Part shown: positions 1 through 11,417 of the stretch, piece after piece
Layout: the number at the start of each line of letters is the position of its first letter
Numbering within the stretch: the stretch's first letter is position 1
Assembly (NCBI GenBank): GCA_947579665.1
Contig: OX388345.1
Coordinates: 31,711,849 to 31,775,848, forward strand
DNA: 64,000 nt
Direction: 5' to 3'
From: Sympetrum striolatum
Lineage: Eukaryota > Arthropoda > Insecta > Odonata > Libellulidae
Notes under the pieces: generated by a model
Databases searched by the model: none
Told to the model about the DNA's origin: nothing
The model's input: only the letters and a program-made list of their open reading frames with translations
Made by a program: the position numbers and the translations under genes

Positions 1-1209
1 TGATTTTTTATAGTTGATACTTTTAGTTAAGGGGTACGTCTTTATGTATTCATAACGTTCGTATAGTAGGGTTTTCAACTAATCTATTTCTTCACAGAAT
101 CTACTTAGAAAAAAAGATATGAATTTGTGTTCAAACCTAGTATGCATTAAAAGGAAAGTAACACGAAGGTTATGCGAATGAAATGATGGTCAACTCAAAT
201 TCCCAAACGTTAAAAAGTAAATGCCGAACAAGAAATATACCGGAAAAACTTTCTGGAAATTATAGAGGAATTGAAGAAATGACTTCGTTATAGTAGCTCC
301 GCTTATGTTTAATGGTTTTTCTATTTATTGAACCAGTGTTAAGAGTATTGAAAAATAATTTGTAAACGCAGTTTGAAGTGCTAAGCTAACCTTCCCAAGG
401 CAATGCACATACCAATGTCTTTAAATCATGGCTATGATCGACTTCTTCAGCCTGCGCTTTGCGAAACATACCTATATCTTTCTTCGTGATAAGAATTGAC
501 TAGAGTAAGTATACTACATTTATTGTGTAAACCAAATTGCTTGTGTACTTACAATCGATATTTTTGGCTCGGATGTGATGATAAGATTTCACACTCACTA
601 AACTATATGAAATTCGGTAAAATTATTGAGTGAACGTTAAGGATTATTTTATAATTTTAACTTTTTGAATTTTATTTCCGAGTCTTCGCGGTTTATTTTT
701 AACCACCTTCTAGTGAGAGTGCTTCCCCATAACTCTGTCAGCCTTGTTTTGGAGACCTATCCAATCCTTTCCTTTTGTTTGATTATAATCTATTTTAATA
801 TTTTATAAGTATTTTATATTACAAGTTATTATTATGTTTAGATAAAATTATAAGTTATATAATTATAGTTATGTTTAGATAAAATACAAGGTTATGCGTA
901 AAGGAAGCATACTCTATGTACATACTTCGGCCTAACCACGCCAAATAAAGGGTCAAATTATAATAAAATTATAATATAATCAATGTATTTCGGCGTTACT
1001 TGAAGTATACAGTTTTCTTATAATATTTCTATTTTTACCGTTGAGTATAAAATCGTGGATTTTTTACTACTGTTACGGTATCATCAATAAGTTAACTCCC
1101 AGACATAATGTACACTTTTCTCGGTTCCTTCCAACTTTATATCCCTTTAGAGCTCTTCCTTTCACATTAATTCAAACATTTCAGAATAATGACAAAAGCT
1201 CGACATAAG
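1..1209. other. AT-rich sequence, no gene seen
   Basis: I see no coding region, RNA gene or clear repeat in this stretch. It is AT-rich, with many stops in all frames. Confidence 0.5.
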
Positions 1210-1680
1210 TTACCACAAAAGATCTCCAGGTAAATTCTTCCGAATTAAAGAAATGGCATTCATTCGTTGATGGATACCAAGGTGGCGAAATCTTCTTCTA
1301 AAGAAGTAATGTGACAAAGCGAAACTTGCAAATGTCGATTTTCCCGAGAGAGAGCCGAATACGACAGCATATGGAAATTTCTCGGTGTCATAATTTACTC
1401 TCAAACAGGCTTCACTCCATAATCGATTCAGTGTCAGTAGACTAAACAAATTAAGATGGAAGCCGACATCACTAATGTCAATAAATGGTTCCCAAGGATT
1501 CGCAGGAGGTTCACTTAAGTCGAAAGAGTGATAATTCTCATCCTTAATTAACGCGTTACGCCCGCGTGAATTAATTTTCAGCGTAAAATGGTTGGTAGAC
1601 ACATCAATGAAAATAGGAAATTTCTCGAAGCTGTATGAAGTTGAATTGCAGGTTACTTCAGTTCTCTCCCAACATATTAT
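1210..1680 (-). CDS. Unidentified open frame (possible exon)
   Basis: The frame is open on the minus strand from a TAA just above 1678 down to the stop at 1210, about 155 codons, which is long for this AT-rich sequence. There is no good ATG: the methionine-like start near 1602 is a GTG, so if real this is an internal or terminal exon rather than a whole gene. The residues are mixed and not low-complexity (tracts such as ANPWEPFIDISDVGF and EKFPYAVVFGSLSGKST). I do not recognise a family and see no signal peptide or clear membrane segment. It lies on the opposite strand to the Gr array and outside its 5' edge. It could equally be a chance frame or part of an old repeat. Confidence 0.2.
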   Translation of the reverse strand: MICWERTEVTCNSTSYSFEKFPIFIDVSTNHFTLKINSRGRNALIKDENYHSFDLSEPPANPWEPFIDISDVGFHLNLFSLLTLNRLWSEACLRVNYDTEKFPYAVVFGSLSGKSTFASFALSHYFFRRRFRHLGIHQRMNAISLIRKNLPGDLLW

Positions 1681-1970
1681 TGGTTATATGAGGTGATTGC
1701 ACCGAGTTTCACTTACTGAAATTACGTTCTTCATAATAAAACACCGTCACCGATGAGAAGATTTGTCGCAAAATAAGAGAGAACACATCAGTTTTTGTTG
1801 ATTAATATTCTTCCCTCGGATACGAAGAAAGGTTTAGGAATGCGCAAGAACTTTCCTCGATATCCATGCAGGACAAGTCTATCTTCTCCATGAATTCCTA
1901 AATAGAGGTATGGATAAAGGAAGGTTTCGACTATATACTTCGACTTTCGACTATATACTTTCGACTATAT

Positions 1971-1998
1971 AGAGGAGTATATATATATATACTCCTCT
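1971..1998. repeat. Perfect 28-bp palindrome
   Basis: AGAGGAGT, a TA run, then ACTCCTCT forms a perfect palindrome centred near 1984-1985. Just upstream the unit TTCGACTATATA occurs three times within about 45 bases (1925-1970). No gene is adjacent. It may be a microsatellite expanded inside a hairpin. Confidence 0.8.
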
Positions 1999-2580
1999 TA
2001 CCAGTCGGCTCTCTAATTTAATACCACACACTCAGTTCTACATTGGAATTCTGACCTTCTTCCCCATTTCTGTTTCTGTTTCGGGGTTAGTTAACAGGTG
2101 TATATTGGTAGAAGCTTTAGATTTCCATAATTCAAAAGGAATTCACTGGTCTTGGTATTCAGATATTTTCACTTTCAAGTTATAATCAATTAGCTTTATT
2201 GGACAATTTTCGTTTTTTATGTAATTTTCTTTCCCGCGTTTAGTATTTGAACGACATAGGTGCAGTAGCTAGAAATATTATTTAAAATCGAATATTTGGA
2301 GCATCTTGTAGTACTAACTTCTCTTTATAGATGATTAGTCGTTCCCATTTCTATCACCCCATTACATAATTTAGCTATTAGCGTATTTCGGCAAACTCTT
2401 TGTACACTAGGTTTGTAACAGAAGACTAATGTAAATTCCGTGACCATCCAGGATTTGAGTGTCAACCGCCCCTCGGTACCGCTGAAAAATCACCACATTC
2501 CCTGGACAGTATCATTGAGAAAAGATCGGAATCTTACGTATACTGTTGCCGGTTTGCGTCAACTCCTCTTCCTTGTGACA

Positions 2581-3850
2581 ATGGGCAAAGAGAGGCATAA
2601 GAGCCTCTTCTAAGAGTACTTTCTCCGATGTTCAAAATCAACTCATTCACTGGAATCGCACCACACTGTCTCAACTCCCAGAAGATGGGCCATCACCATT
2701 CGCTACCGTTTCTTCACCGTCTTCTTTTTCTCTTCAGCACTCATTTGTTTCAGATCCGTGATGGAATACATCAGTCGTGACCAATCCGAGAGCGAGATTA
2801 AGTATGTAAAGCTGATGTGGACAGTGGAAGATTTGATTACGGGTATTCTCTGGGCATACCTTCAGCTTCAGCTTCTGAAACCAAGGAGGTTCCGCAGGTC
2901 TCTCTGGACGTGATGCAGTTGGAGGAAATACTTCATGATGAAGCTTTAAATGTGGGGCGCATTCAGAGATACGTTCAGAATCAGTATATGTTTTCCTTTC
3001 CACGGTCTTCATCTTGTGTGCCATGTAAGCATACTACTCGGATTCGTCACTATCCACTTCCTTGTGATTTTCACTCAAAAGGAAAACTCGTTAGATCCAC
3101 CTCAAGAATAACGATTAGACCTTTTTAACCTGAAATTAGACAGTGAGATAATAATAAGTGGGTTTCTTTCACATGGGCCCGGGTTCGATAGAAAGTAGGG
3201 TACAAAGATTACTCAGTCAAATTTTAATGTAAACATAGGGCGTATATCAACAGCCTAGATTTTCTTAGCGGTAACGTAATTTACTCATATTGGTTGGGTT
3301 CGCCACCGTTCGGTAACATTTTCATTCGCTATTGCTTTTCATTTTCGCAGAATGGGGAAGAAACCCATGACCATTATTACTATATCATCGTGTCTCATCC
3401 TGATTCTTGACATCGATATGACGAGTTCCCTTTGTTAGTATTTCTCTTTGGTGTACACGCAATCGGTCTGGCAGTTTTACGTGGCTGTGTTCCTCCTTCA
3501 GGAATGTTTTGCCGCTCTGAACTCTCAAATTCTATCGTTGATTCCGGGATCCGGAGGGGGGTATCGGAGATTTCTACGAACGTAATCAACAATCGCTCCA
3601 AGAAAATGTTTCCCAGATGAGAAGGGTTCACCTGCGAACGCGCGAAACTTCAAATCTGCCACGTCTACGTACGCAATGCAGTTTGTTTGTCATGTCTTCT
3701 GAAATTTTTGAGGATTTCCTTTACGCCCTACTCCAGTTTTGACATTAATGTTGTTGTACCACTTAGAATTAGCCTAGTTTCTTGGAATATATCTCATTCT
3801 GCATTGCTGATTCGGGTGGTTTTCACTACTGAAAAGTTTTACAGTGCTAT
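2581..3850 (+). pseudogene. Decayed Gr first exon 'Z' at the 5' edge of the array
   Basis: Fragments of a gustatory-receptor first exon occur in the right order but in different frames. MGKERHKSLF then a stop at 2581-2613 matches the MDKKRSKGLL start of D2. Next comes PMFKINSFTGIAP (about 2627-2665), the Gr N-terminal motif. TM1/TM2-like sequence follows (about 2700-2890, including LMWTVEDLITGILWAYLQL and RRFRRSL). LEEILHDEALNVGRIQRY lies at about 2920-2975, VWQFYVAVFLLQECFAALNS at about 3465-3525, and LLIRVVFTTEKFYSA, matching the end of TM6, at about 3800-3848. Several frameshifts and stops separate them. The fragments look closer to subfamily D than to A or B. This is a dead, divergent member older than the tandem copies downstream. 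I am confident of the family; the exact ends are approximate. Confidence 0.75.
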
Positions 3851-4020
3851 CGAAAGCTTATGGCCCCCGAACTGGAGCTATTTTCTAATCTAGACAGGTT
3901 TACCTTCTAGAAATACTGGTGGCACTGGTCACCTATTGAATACAATATATCACAATTTATGTTCGAAATTGAGACAAACAGAGACTCTGTTATACTGATG
4001 ATATACGCTGATATACTATG

Positions 4021-4275
4021 CAGGGGCGTATTTATCAGTACGCCAACTACGCCATGGCGTAGGGCGGCACGAGTCCCGAAATTCTAGTTTCCGTCCTCAA
4101 TTCAATTCCATCGATTCAAAATCCCGCGTGTGTTCCCTTTTAGAAAAAAAGTTCCACCATAAGCCACCAGTAGCGCGGATTGTGTGTTTACATTGAAAAT
4201 GGAGAAAATTAATTCCTTAAGTGGGCGGCAGACATTGACTGGCGTAGGGCGGCAAATGGGGTTAATACGCCCCTG
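4021..4275. mobile_element. hAT-type MITE with 8-bp target duplication
   Basis: This 255-bp element is bounded by 12-bp inverted ends, CAGGGGCGTATT on the left and AATACGCCCCTG on the right. The flanks are direct copies of ATACTATG (4013-4020 and 4276-4283). CAGGGG-type ends and 8-bp target duplications are typical of hAT transposons. There is no coding capacity, so it would have moved in trans. A GGCGTAGGGCGGCA motif occurs inside both ends as a subterminal repeat. The target duplication is intact, so the insertion is not very old. Confidence 0.88.
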
Positions 4276-4283
4276 ATACTATG

Positions 4284-5166
4284 CACTCAGGGGCCATGAA
4301 CTTCTAATTTCACTGTACGCAGAGGTAATTACAGGTAACAAGTAACTTTAAAAACCCATGCAGATAAGTTTGTTGGTGATTGTGTTTACATTTATTGATA
4401 ATTTATTTTTTTTCTTCCATAAATAACTTATGGTTGACCTAATTACCTTTTGATCTCATTTTGGAGTATTTCTTACTCTACATTTATTCATTACCCATCC
4501 TTTTCTGACTCCATTTTTTTCCTCACAAATTCCTCCTCTGGAAAGATATTTCATTCGCGTTAATTGTCAATCTTCTATTTATTGGCATTTCCGATGCTTC
4601 AGTCCCTCCCCAGAATATCTTCTTTTGCTCGCTCGCACAATACTTTTATCATTTCGAATATTCATTTTACTTTGACGAATGTTAAAAGCTCGACCAGAGG
4701 AGTTATCGATCGATTTTTTTATTGAATAGGTTATCTCCGAATGCAATATTGTGTTGCATGCAATATTGGCACGTGAGGCTTAACTCCTTAACAGTATCTC
4801 ACCTTCAATAGTTTATGAAACATCTTAGGCAGATGTCCACGTCTGCATACAAAAAAGCAACATCAGTGTCATTTCATCAAGTTGCTAGGCAAAATTTTAT
4901 GTTAGCACAGATTTACTCCCTGGGAGAAGTATCTCATAAAGTCGCTGGACTGGAACCGCTGGAATCCAACATAATTTTTGGTTAAATGGAAGTGAAAAGA
5001 CCCGCGTGACCAAGACTCTTGACCGGAATCCTCCACTTTCAGGTGGGATACTACTTCTCATTGTTTTTGGGAGGATTTGTCATAAGAATCTGCAAGGTGC
5101 GATTCGAATTTACTGGTTTAGATGTTGATATATAGTTTTCGTGGTTGTTGTTGATTATAGTTATAT
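4284..5166. other. Gene-free stretch
   Basis: I see no open frame, RNA gene or clear repeat here. The sequence is AT-rich and ends at a hAT-like terminus motif at 5167. Confidence 0.4.
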
Positions 5167-6056
5167 CAGGGGTGTCCAATAGAGTGGACCGAAAGAGAAC
5201 TTTTTCTAAATTGGTCTGTGGCTACTGCTTAAGGTTTGTGGTCGGTAGTCCTTATAGCCCATAAAAAGTTTCAACTCGATCGGATTATACCTTCAGGCTG
5301 CGCTTTTTAGTCTAAATTTTAAATTTTTATGAAAAACGTCAAATATTTGCGATTTTCCTGGTTGCTTCTCGATGTTTCCGGAGTGATTTAATGGATATAT
5401 ATCACTTGTATTTTGCTTAATATTAACGAAATAGTGTGATTAAAATAAGGGAAAATGTTTTCGTAGTTTATCGAAATTAGTCAAAAACGCCCAGTATACA
5501 GAAATGATCTATTCTAGGGAAAAGGATGGGTCGTATTGCGACTTTTTTTCTGATAGAATTGTAATACCCGGCATAAGTGGCCCACCCACGTTACAGATAT
5601 AATTTTTTTCCAAATCAAATAATAATATCTTCTGCGAAAATAGTTGCTTCGAAGTTCCGAAATTTCGACAAAAAACGCCGGAATTGTCAATGATTTTAGT
5701 TCAATAAAGCAAAAATTTTTTGAACAAGTAGATGCCACTTGCGATGAAAACTGACATTCAAGCCTCAATATGCCAATCATACGCCTCCGGAGTGGGCATA
5801 CTATATATGTCTCCAATTGGAACAGAAAAGGAGGCAAATTCAATAAAATTACGCTGACAAAATCATATTGAGAAAATTACGCCTGATTCCGTGTCGTTTA
5901 AAATTACGCTGTTTTATAGCTTTTTCGTCCTCGTCTATTCCTTGACCTGGTGACTCGTAGCTGTAGCAAAGAATTGTTGTCACGCACCTGTTCATTAAAT
6001 TTAATATCTTATTTGTTGTATAGAAATTGTTATTATATTTTAAGTGTATCATCAAC
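5167..6056. repeat. Probable unclassified repeat starting with a hAT-like end
   Basis: CAGGGGTGTCCAA at 5167-5179 resembles the terminus of many hAT elements. The following 600 bases have no host-gene character. I could not find a matching inverted end before the piggyBac element at 6061, so the right border is unknown. The same 13-mer, inverted, lies upstream of five Gr first exons in this window. Confidence 0.35.
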
Positions 6057-6060
6057 TTAA

Positions 6061-7528
6061 CCCTCATCCGGGCGCGTCCTATTCCGTAGCGCCAGCGGGC
6101 GCGCGACGGTAATTTACCGTCTCCCTGTTTTTGCGTCTGATTTGCTCAACACTTCATCTTAAATCTTCAAAATCGGTATCAATTTGATGAAAAACATCTA
6201 GCACACATGTATATAAAATGAAATAAATTTATTGCACCTTGAATATTACAATAAATACTACAATATAAGCTACATAAGTAAACATTGTCATGGCATAAAT
6301 TTTCAGGTCATCCAGGTTCATCCAATACATGGCCCTTCGCCGGCTTTTGGGCCATGTATTGGATGAAACTACAACGGCCACGAAAAGCCGCTAACATTTC
6401 GTCGATGGTCACACTTTCACCAACATTGTAGGCTCTTTGACAGTTCTATAGAAAGGTCTATTGAAAATCTCGAATCGGAGCTAATTTATCAGTTACAGAT
6501 CGCTCTTTACGGGTCTTAACGTCATCAAAACGAAGAGATCTCAACAACAATCGAATCTATGTTCACTAAAGTTAGCGCGCAATACCATTATTCCTGTTCC
6601 GTTTTTACTAAAAAACTCAGAAAAATCAGCACGGTTTCCACCTTTTACGGCAATCAAGAACAATGCCCCAAATAGTGCTTTCATTTCCGTTCTAGAGTTG
6701 GGTTTGTAATCTCTACCTCGAATGGGAGAGTCAGACGACTCATTTCTTCCAGCCTTTATTTGAGCAATAAGATATTAGTGTACTGGACAATATCATCCAA
6801 AATTTCTAAAGAAATGATTTGGAGGAAACATTCGAGCTTCGTTTTACAGTTCCTAGCTTGCCCCTGGTCTTCCTCGTAGTCCTCGTAATCCAGGTCGTGT
6901 ATTGCCTAATCTAACTCTTCATCCGACTCACTATTGTGTTCATCTTCTTGAATAACTTCAAGTTCAAAATCGATATCGTCTGGATTGTCAATTTGCTCTT
7001 CCTGTTGTTCTTCTTGTCGTCGTCGTTCCCGTTCTTCCGATTCATAGTCCAACTCAAGAAAAAGTCGACGAATGTCCTCAGGATCGGTGAAACGTGCCCT
7101 GAGAAATTACCATTTGCATAGACATGGGTAATCTTATATTGTTCAGGATTACAACCCATTTGTTTTGTTTGGTAACATAGTAGTATTGTCAGTGATAAGG
7201 TGCAGAGCAATGAAAAACTTCAATTATGGCAATATACCTACGAAAAAACAGAAATCGGTACTCACATTTTGCTCCGATGGCCGACCGAAAAGAAATACGT
7301 TTCTGGGCGCGCGACGGTAAACTACCGTCATTTAGTACATGCGAAGGTTTGACGATGACTGAGACGAGATACAGACAGAAGCTGGGAAGGACTACACTGG
7401 CATCTAGTGTCACATTGTGTAAATAGAGAATACACGTCCCCCCCATCCCCCTGCACACCTCCAGGCAAAAGTTGCACGCGCTTTTATGAATGTGACGGTA
7501 ATCTACCGTCCGCGCGCCCGGATGAAGG
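6061..7528 (-). mobile_element. piggyBac-type transposon relic
   Basis: Both sides are flanked by TTAA (6057-6060 and 7529-7532), the target site of piggyBac elements. The ends are inverted repeats with one mismatch: CCCTCATCCGGGCGCG on the left, and CCTTCATCCGGGCGCG on the right when read from the other strand. A GGGCGCGCGACGGTAA subterminal motif occurs near 6097 and near 7307, each followed by its complement, forming small hairpins. The 1,468-bp length is shorter than a full autonomous element. The transposase inside is broken (see separate entry). Confidence 0.9.
6300..6730 (-). pseudogene. piggyBac transposase, decayed and truncated
   Basis: On the minus strand, broken reading frames give piggyBac transposase segments in order. 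RGRDYKPNSRTEMKALFGAL and KGGNRADFSEFFSKNGTG come first, then a segment reading through a frameshift to REIF-like and [12 protein letters not shown], then [25 protein letters not shown] holds the first catalytic aspartate of the family's DDE triad, and FRGRCSFxQYM is a strong family signature. After KIYAM the frame is lost and the distal part with the other catalytic residues is missing, so it cannot be active. The acidic N-terminal region up to about 7190 is also broken. The element is inert and would need a transposase from elsewhere to move. Confidence 0.85.
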
Positions 7529-7532
7529 TTAA

Positions 7533-9400
7533 AGAAGATGAGATCGATGTTCTTGGTAGTGAAGGAAGGAACACCAAAACTGGTTGGGAGGACGGTATTC
7601 TTCGATTATTCGAGGAATCAACTAGAAAACCGATAAAATGTGCCGTTTGCCCTTTACATGACAATGAACAATGGCAATCCCACCTAGGCCGTACGGAATT
7701 GATCATAGCAGTCATTCCCAAATGGTTTACACGAAAGTGCAGTTGGGCCGGTGGGCCGTAGTCAAATTTACCTCGCATATCATTAAAATATTGTGATTCT
7801 AATCCCTTCATTTCTTGGCTACGTCATAATTACTAACCTTTTGAATAATTGCTTGAAATTACATTAAATAAAATCTTATCATCAACTGTGCCTTAAGCAG
7901 GTGGTAGGGGAGAATGGGGTAGCCCCGGTATGTAGCGTATTAGCGAAAGGGTTTTTGTGTGTGTGGTTTGATTGGTGCCTTCGCATCAACTACGAGAACT
8001 AACTGCGCGCCCACCACCATTCCGCCATAACATATAGCAAGTTACAGTAGGTCAAATTTTTCAATGCAGCTTGTTATAACTTTTGTGAGTTAGTTCGCCA
8101 CTGTAAGTAACTGATTAAAATTTGATTATTTAGTTATCACAATTTGATAATTTAGGTATTAAGCCTTAGTTTAATGTATCTATCAAGTATTTTATATGGT
8201 TCTGTCTAGGTTATAAGCATGCTTTAAGTAGACCATGCATTTTGGGTAGCCCCGGTAGGACGCCATGGGGTAATGGCGGTTATCGTACCGGCGCTCTCCA
8301 ACATTGTTTTTAATAGTTACACTAAAACTGACAATAAGCTACGGGTAAAAACCACACATGGTTTACTGAATAAAGGATCCACGGTATGATTCCAAAGTGA
8401 AAATAAATTTTAAAGGTATTTTTTTTTAACTTTCATAAATCCCGATCTTCGGTTTTTAGTGTAAAGTTGTATTTTATTCTTTGCTCTCCAGAGCTATTTA
8501 CCCTTAAAATTTCCTTATGTAAATATATTCACATATTTTAAAGAAGATAAAACTTAAATTCGACTAAATGAGGCTTTACCTGGTGGTATTCCATGACAAA
8601 AGAAGCAAATTGACTAGGAATAGATTTATAAATAAACCTATTCCTTGTTAATTTGCATTTTTTAAGATAAAACTTACTACAATTTAAGGGCAAAATTAGC
8701 TTGGTTTGTCCAAAACTCTCTGAGAAACAGTTCTTCGAAAAATGGCAATTAAAAAAAAAAAAGAAAATGTTCGTTATGGTCGTGTATTTTGGCGTACATC
8801 GTAAAAACTACTCATACTGAGAGGGAAATTATATCTTCTAATTAAGCAATATACTTATTTAGCTTTATCAATTTACCGTCGAAAAAGATACTTTTCCCCG
8901 AGATATTTATATTTTTGGTAACTATGTTTAATTTAAACCCCGTCATTTTTGACGGGGGAATATACTAGTATTAAATAATTAATCATGTTTGACTCTCTTA
9001 TAACTCTATCGCAGGATGCAATTCAGGAATCCTGAGATATAATGGCCGTAGATTGAACAATAGTGCTCCTTCAATAAAGCGATTTTATCGCTTCTCCCTT
9101 CCTTCAGAGACTTTTATCTATTATAAGGACACCAAGGTCTTACTCTTTGTTGAGAAATTGAGAGCTATCACCTCCAATTTCCATCAATTCCTTTGCGATA
9201 TCACTTACTGTGAATTCTGTAATGGATTACATGCTTCACACTGTCATTTAACTGTGGAAAATCATAAATAAATAACCTCTTGTGCAGCTCCTTGATTTCA
9301 ACGACCCCAGTAACGATCGCACAAGATGTCGAATAGCAAGTAGAGAGCACTACATTGGACATTTCATATCATTTTACTAATCAACGTAACCTATAGTTAA
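7533..9400. other. Gene-free stretch before the first intact Gr exon
   Basis: I see no convincing gene. The motif GGGTAGCCCCGGTA occurs at about 7917 and again at about 8246, suggesting an old repeat. CCCCGTC and GACGGGG at 8938-8957 form a perfect 7-bp stem with a 6-base loop. The last 400 bases (from about 9010) carry the A1 upstream blocks, including GAATTCTGTAATGG near 9212, shared with the other A and B copies. Confidence 0.45.
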
Positions 9401-9426
9401 CTTCTCAACCATTCAGGAGTTGGTAG
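9401..9426 (+). promoter_or_regulatory. Conserved upstream block of first exon A1
   Basis: CTTCTCAACCATTCAGGAGT followed by TGGTAG lies 28 bases before the ATG. Close versions occur at the same place upstream of A2 (13238-13263), B1 (about 16169-16196), A3, B2 and B3. The position and TCAGG core would suit a transcription-start or 5'-UTR element, but that is inference. Confidence 0.45.
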
Positions 9427-9453
9427 CCCTTATCTAGCACTACTTATCTGAAA

Positions 9454-10374
9454 ATGGCGGTGAAACAGACGCGTAGGCTGTATTGGGCCCTGTCGCCCAT
9501 GTTCAAGATGAGCAGACTCATCGGAATTGCCCCGACACCGTTTGAGGAAGAAGCCAAACCCAAAAGATGGACAATCATCATCAACTACATGGCGTACGCA
9601 ATGATTGTACTACTTTCCACGTACTTAGTATGGAGAATTCCGATTGAAAAACTGAATAACGACGAGCCCATGAGTGAATCAAAATTGATACAAATTATTT
9701 GGGCCATGTTCGATCTCGCTACGTCTTCGGTGTGTGGAATCATTTATCTTCTCAAGCACTCCAGTGTTCGGCGAATTTTCATCAGAATTTCAAAGATTCA
9801 AAGAGGGTTGGCTAAAGACTTCAATTTCGACGTTTGGAGGATAAGAAGATTAGTGGAAATTCAGCTGATCGTTTCTCTCCTCAGGGCTGTTGGCCAGGGC
9901 CTCCTTATAATGGATTTGACCAAATTCTACGGGATTTTCACGATAAACACGTGCGCTGAGGTTATTGCAGAATATTTTACCGTCGTTCATTTACAACTAG
10001 TTTGGCAGAACTTTACTGCATTTTCTCTTCTTGGCAAATGCATATCTGGTATCAACTTTGAGATTCGCTCTTGGATTACCAAATGTCAAGTGAAGGATGC
10101 GAGATCACTGTCCAGATTGAAACAGCAGTTCCTAGAGGCACACATGACTTGCAAGTGTATAGAAAAAAATTACGGGATCTCTAACGTGATCTTTTGTTTA
10201 CACGATATTGTGCGGTTATCTTTTTGGTTTTACTCTTCTGTGGATCACAAAGTAATATATTCTGAAGAGGGAGAAAAAGTTACGACGCGATTCCTTATAT
10301 TTTCGTCTTGGGTTCTATCCTTACACTGTGTTTTGATGGTAGCGCTTTACGTTGCAGAAAACTTGTATGCAGAG
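9454..10374 (+). CDS. Gustatory receptor first exon A1 (TM1-TM6)
   Basis: This is a long first exon of an insect gustatory receptor, a ligand-gated cation channel subunit in the dendrite membrane of taste neurons. It encodes 307 residues: a short N-terminus with WALSPMFKMSRLIGIAPTPF (11-30), then hydrophobic segments at about 40-61, 79-100, 134-154, 160-193, 242-262 and 279-300, matching TM1-TM6 of a seven-TM receptor. VWQNFTAFSLLGK (183-195) and ISGINFEIRSW are shared across the array. The ATG in GAAAATGGC is conserved among A and B copies. The exon ends ...NLYAE before GTATTT, a phase-0 donor; in-frame stops follow in the intron. No C-terminal exon lies nearby, so I infer splicing to 43041, giving 387 residues. 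It is the most divergent intact A copy. Family call is near certain; long-range splicing is inferred. Confidence 0.92.
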
Positions 10375-11417
10375 GTATTTATTTGATATTTGTTCTCTTA
10401 TTATATTTCACTTATTACTAACTGCACTCCCTTCTTCCTTCTTTTATAACGTCTTGGCAGCCGCTTTTCTTTTTATGTAATTTTCAAAGGTGGATACATT
10501 GTCCGTGAAAAACAGTAAGATGGAGGATTCAGGTGTCTGAAAATTATCTAATAAAATATTATCTTGTTTTTATGGAAAGGATAACTCTTAAAATCAATGT
10601 TACTGTCCAACAGTTTCACTTTCTACGGCACCTACCTTTCCACCTAGTTTGTTTTACTTTAACTTCGCGGCGCACTGAATCACATGCTTGTTATACCTTA
10701 CGAATGAAAATGATTTAAGGATGGAATACTCTGCGTGAGCAATTGAACACTATAGAAAACTTTAATATCTGCAAAAGTTATCTGGGGTAATAAAAACTAA
10801 GCGCATAAATGAAATAAATGTAAAACCGTATTGCATTCCCGGTTATTAGATAATGTGCGGTACTTCAAGATGTAACTACTACACACCACTGTCTTGCAAA
10901 ACTCTTGTTGAGAAGCGATGTTTGTACCTACCACTAAGCTTTGATTTCATTTTCCCCTCACTTTTGTACCTTACCGCCTTCAATTGTTTACCAACTTCCA
11001 CACTATTCCGTACTTTCATTAACAAACAATCCCTCTTCACCCAATCACCTCGATATTATGACTTCCAACGACAATTTAAATCGAGCAGAATGCAGACATC
11101 TTCCACAGTTTGCAGTTTTTCATCAACCATAAATACTCCCCAAGATATAACATTCTATTTCCTGATTACGCACAACCTGAATTTTAAGCACCTCCAATAT
11201 TTTATTGTCATCTTGTTAGTATTTATTTTTTTTATCTATTTCTATAGCTCAAACAGGTAAACCCACTAAGTTGTGCTATAATAAAGAATAAACAGCTCAA
11301 ATAGAGAGTAAAATAATGAATAACAAATAAAATAGAAATTAAAACACTACAACGAAGTTTAAAATAAAATACAGCAGAATAAAGAAAACGTAGGTCAATG
11401 TTTACCGCTCTTATAGC
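10375..11417. other. Intron or inter-exon sequence, no gene seen
   Basis: The A1 donor GTATTTATTTG is followed by AT-rich sequence. I looked for a TYLVIL-type last exon and saw none. A 135-codon frame at 10853 on the + strand is low-complexity and not convincing. Confidence 0.4.

Noticed and set aside
10853..11260. 135-codon + strand frame
   Set aside because: Low-complexity composition; no family match; lies in the intron after A1 with no counterpart after A2 or A3.
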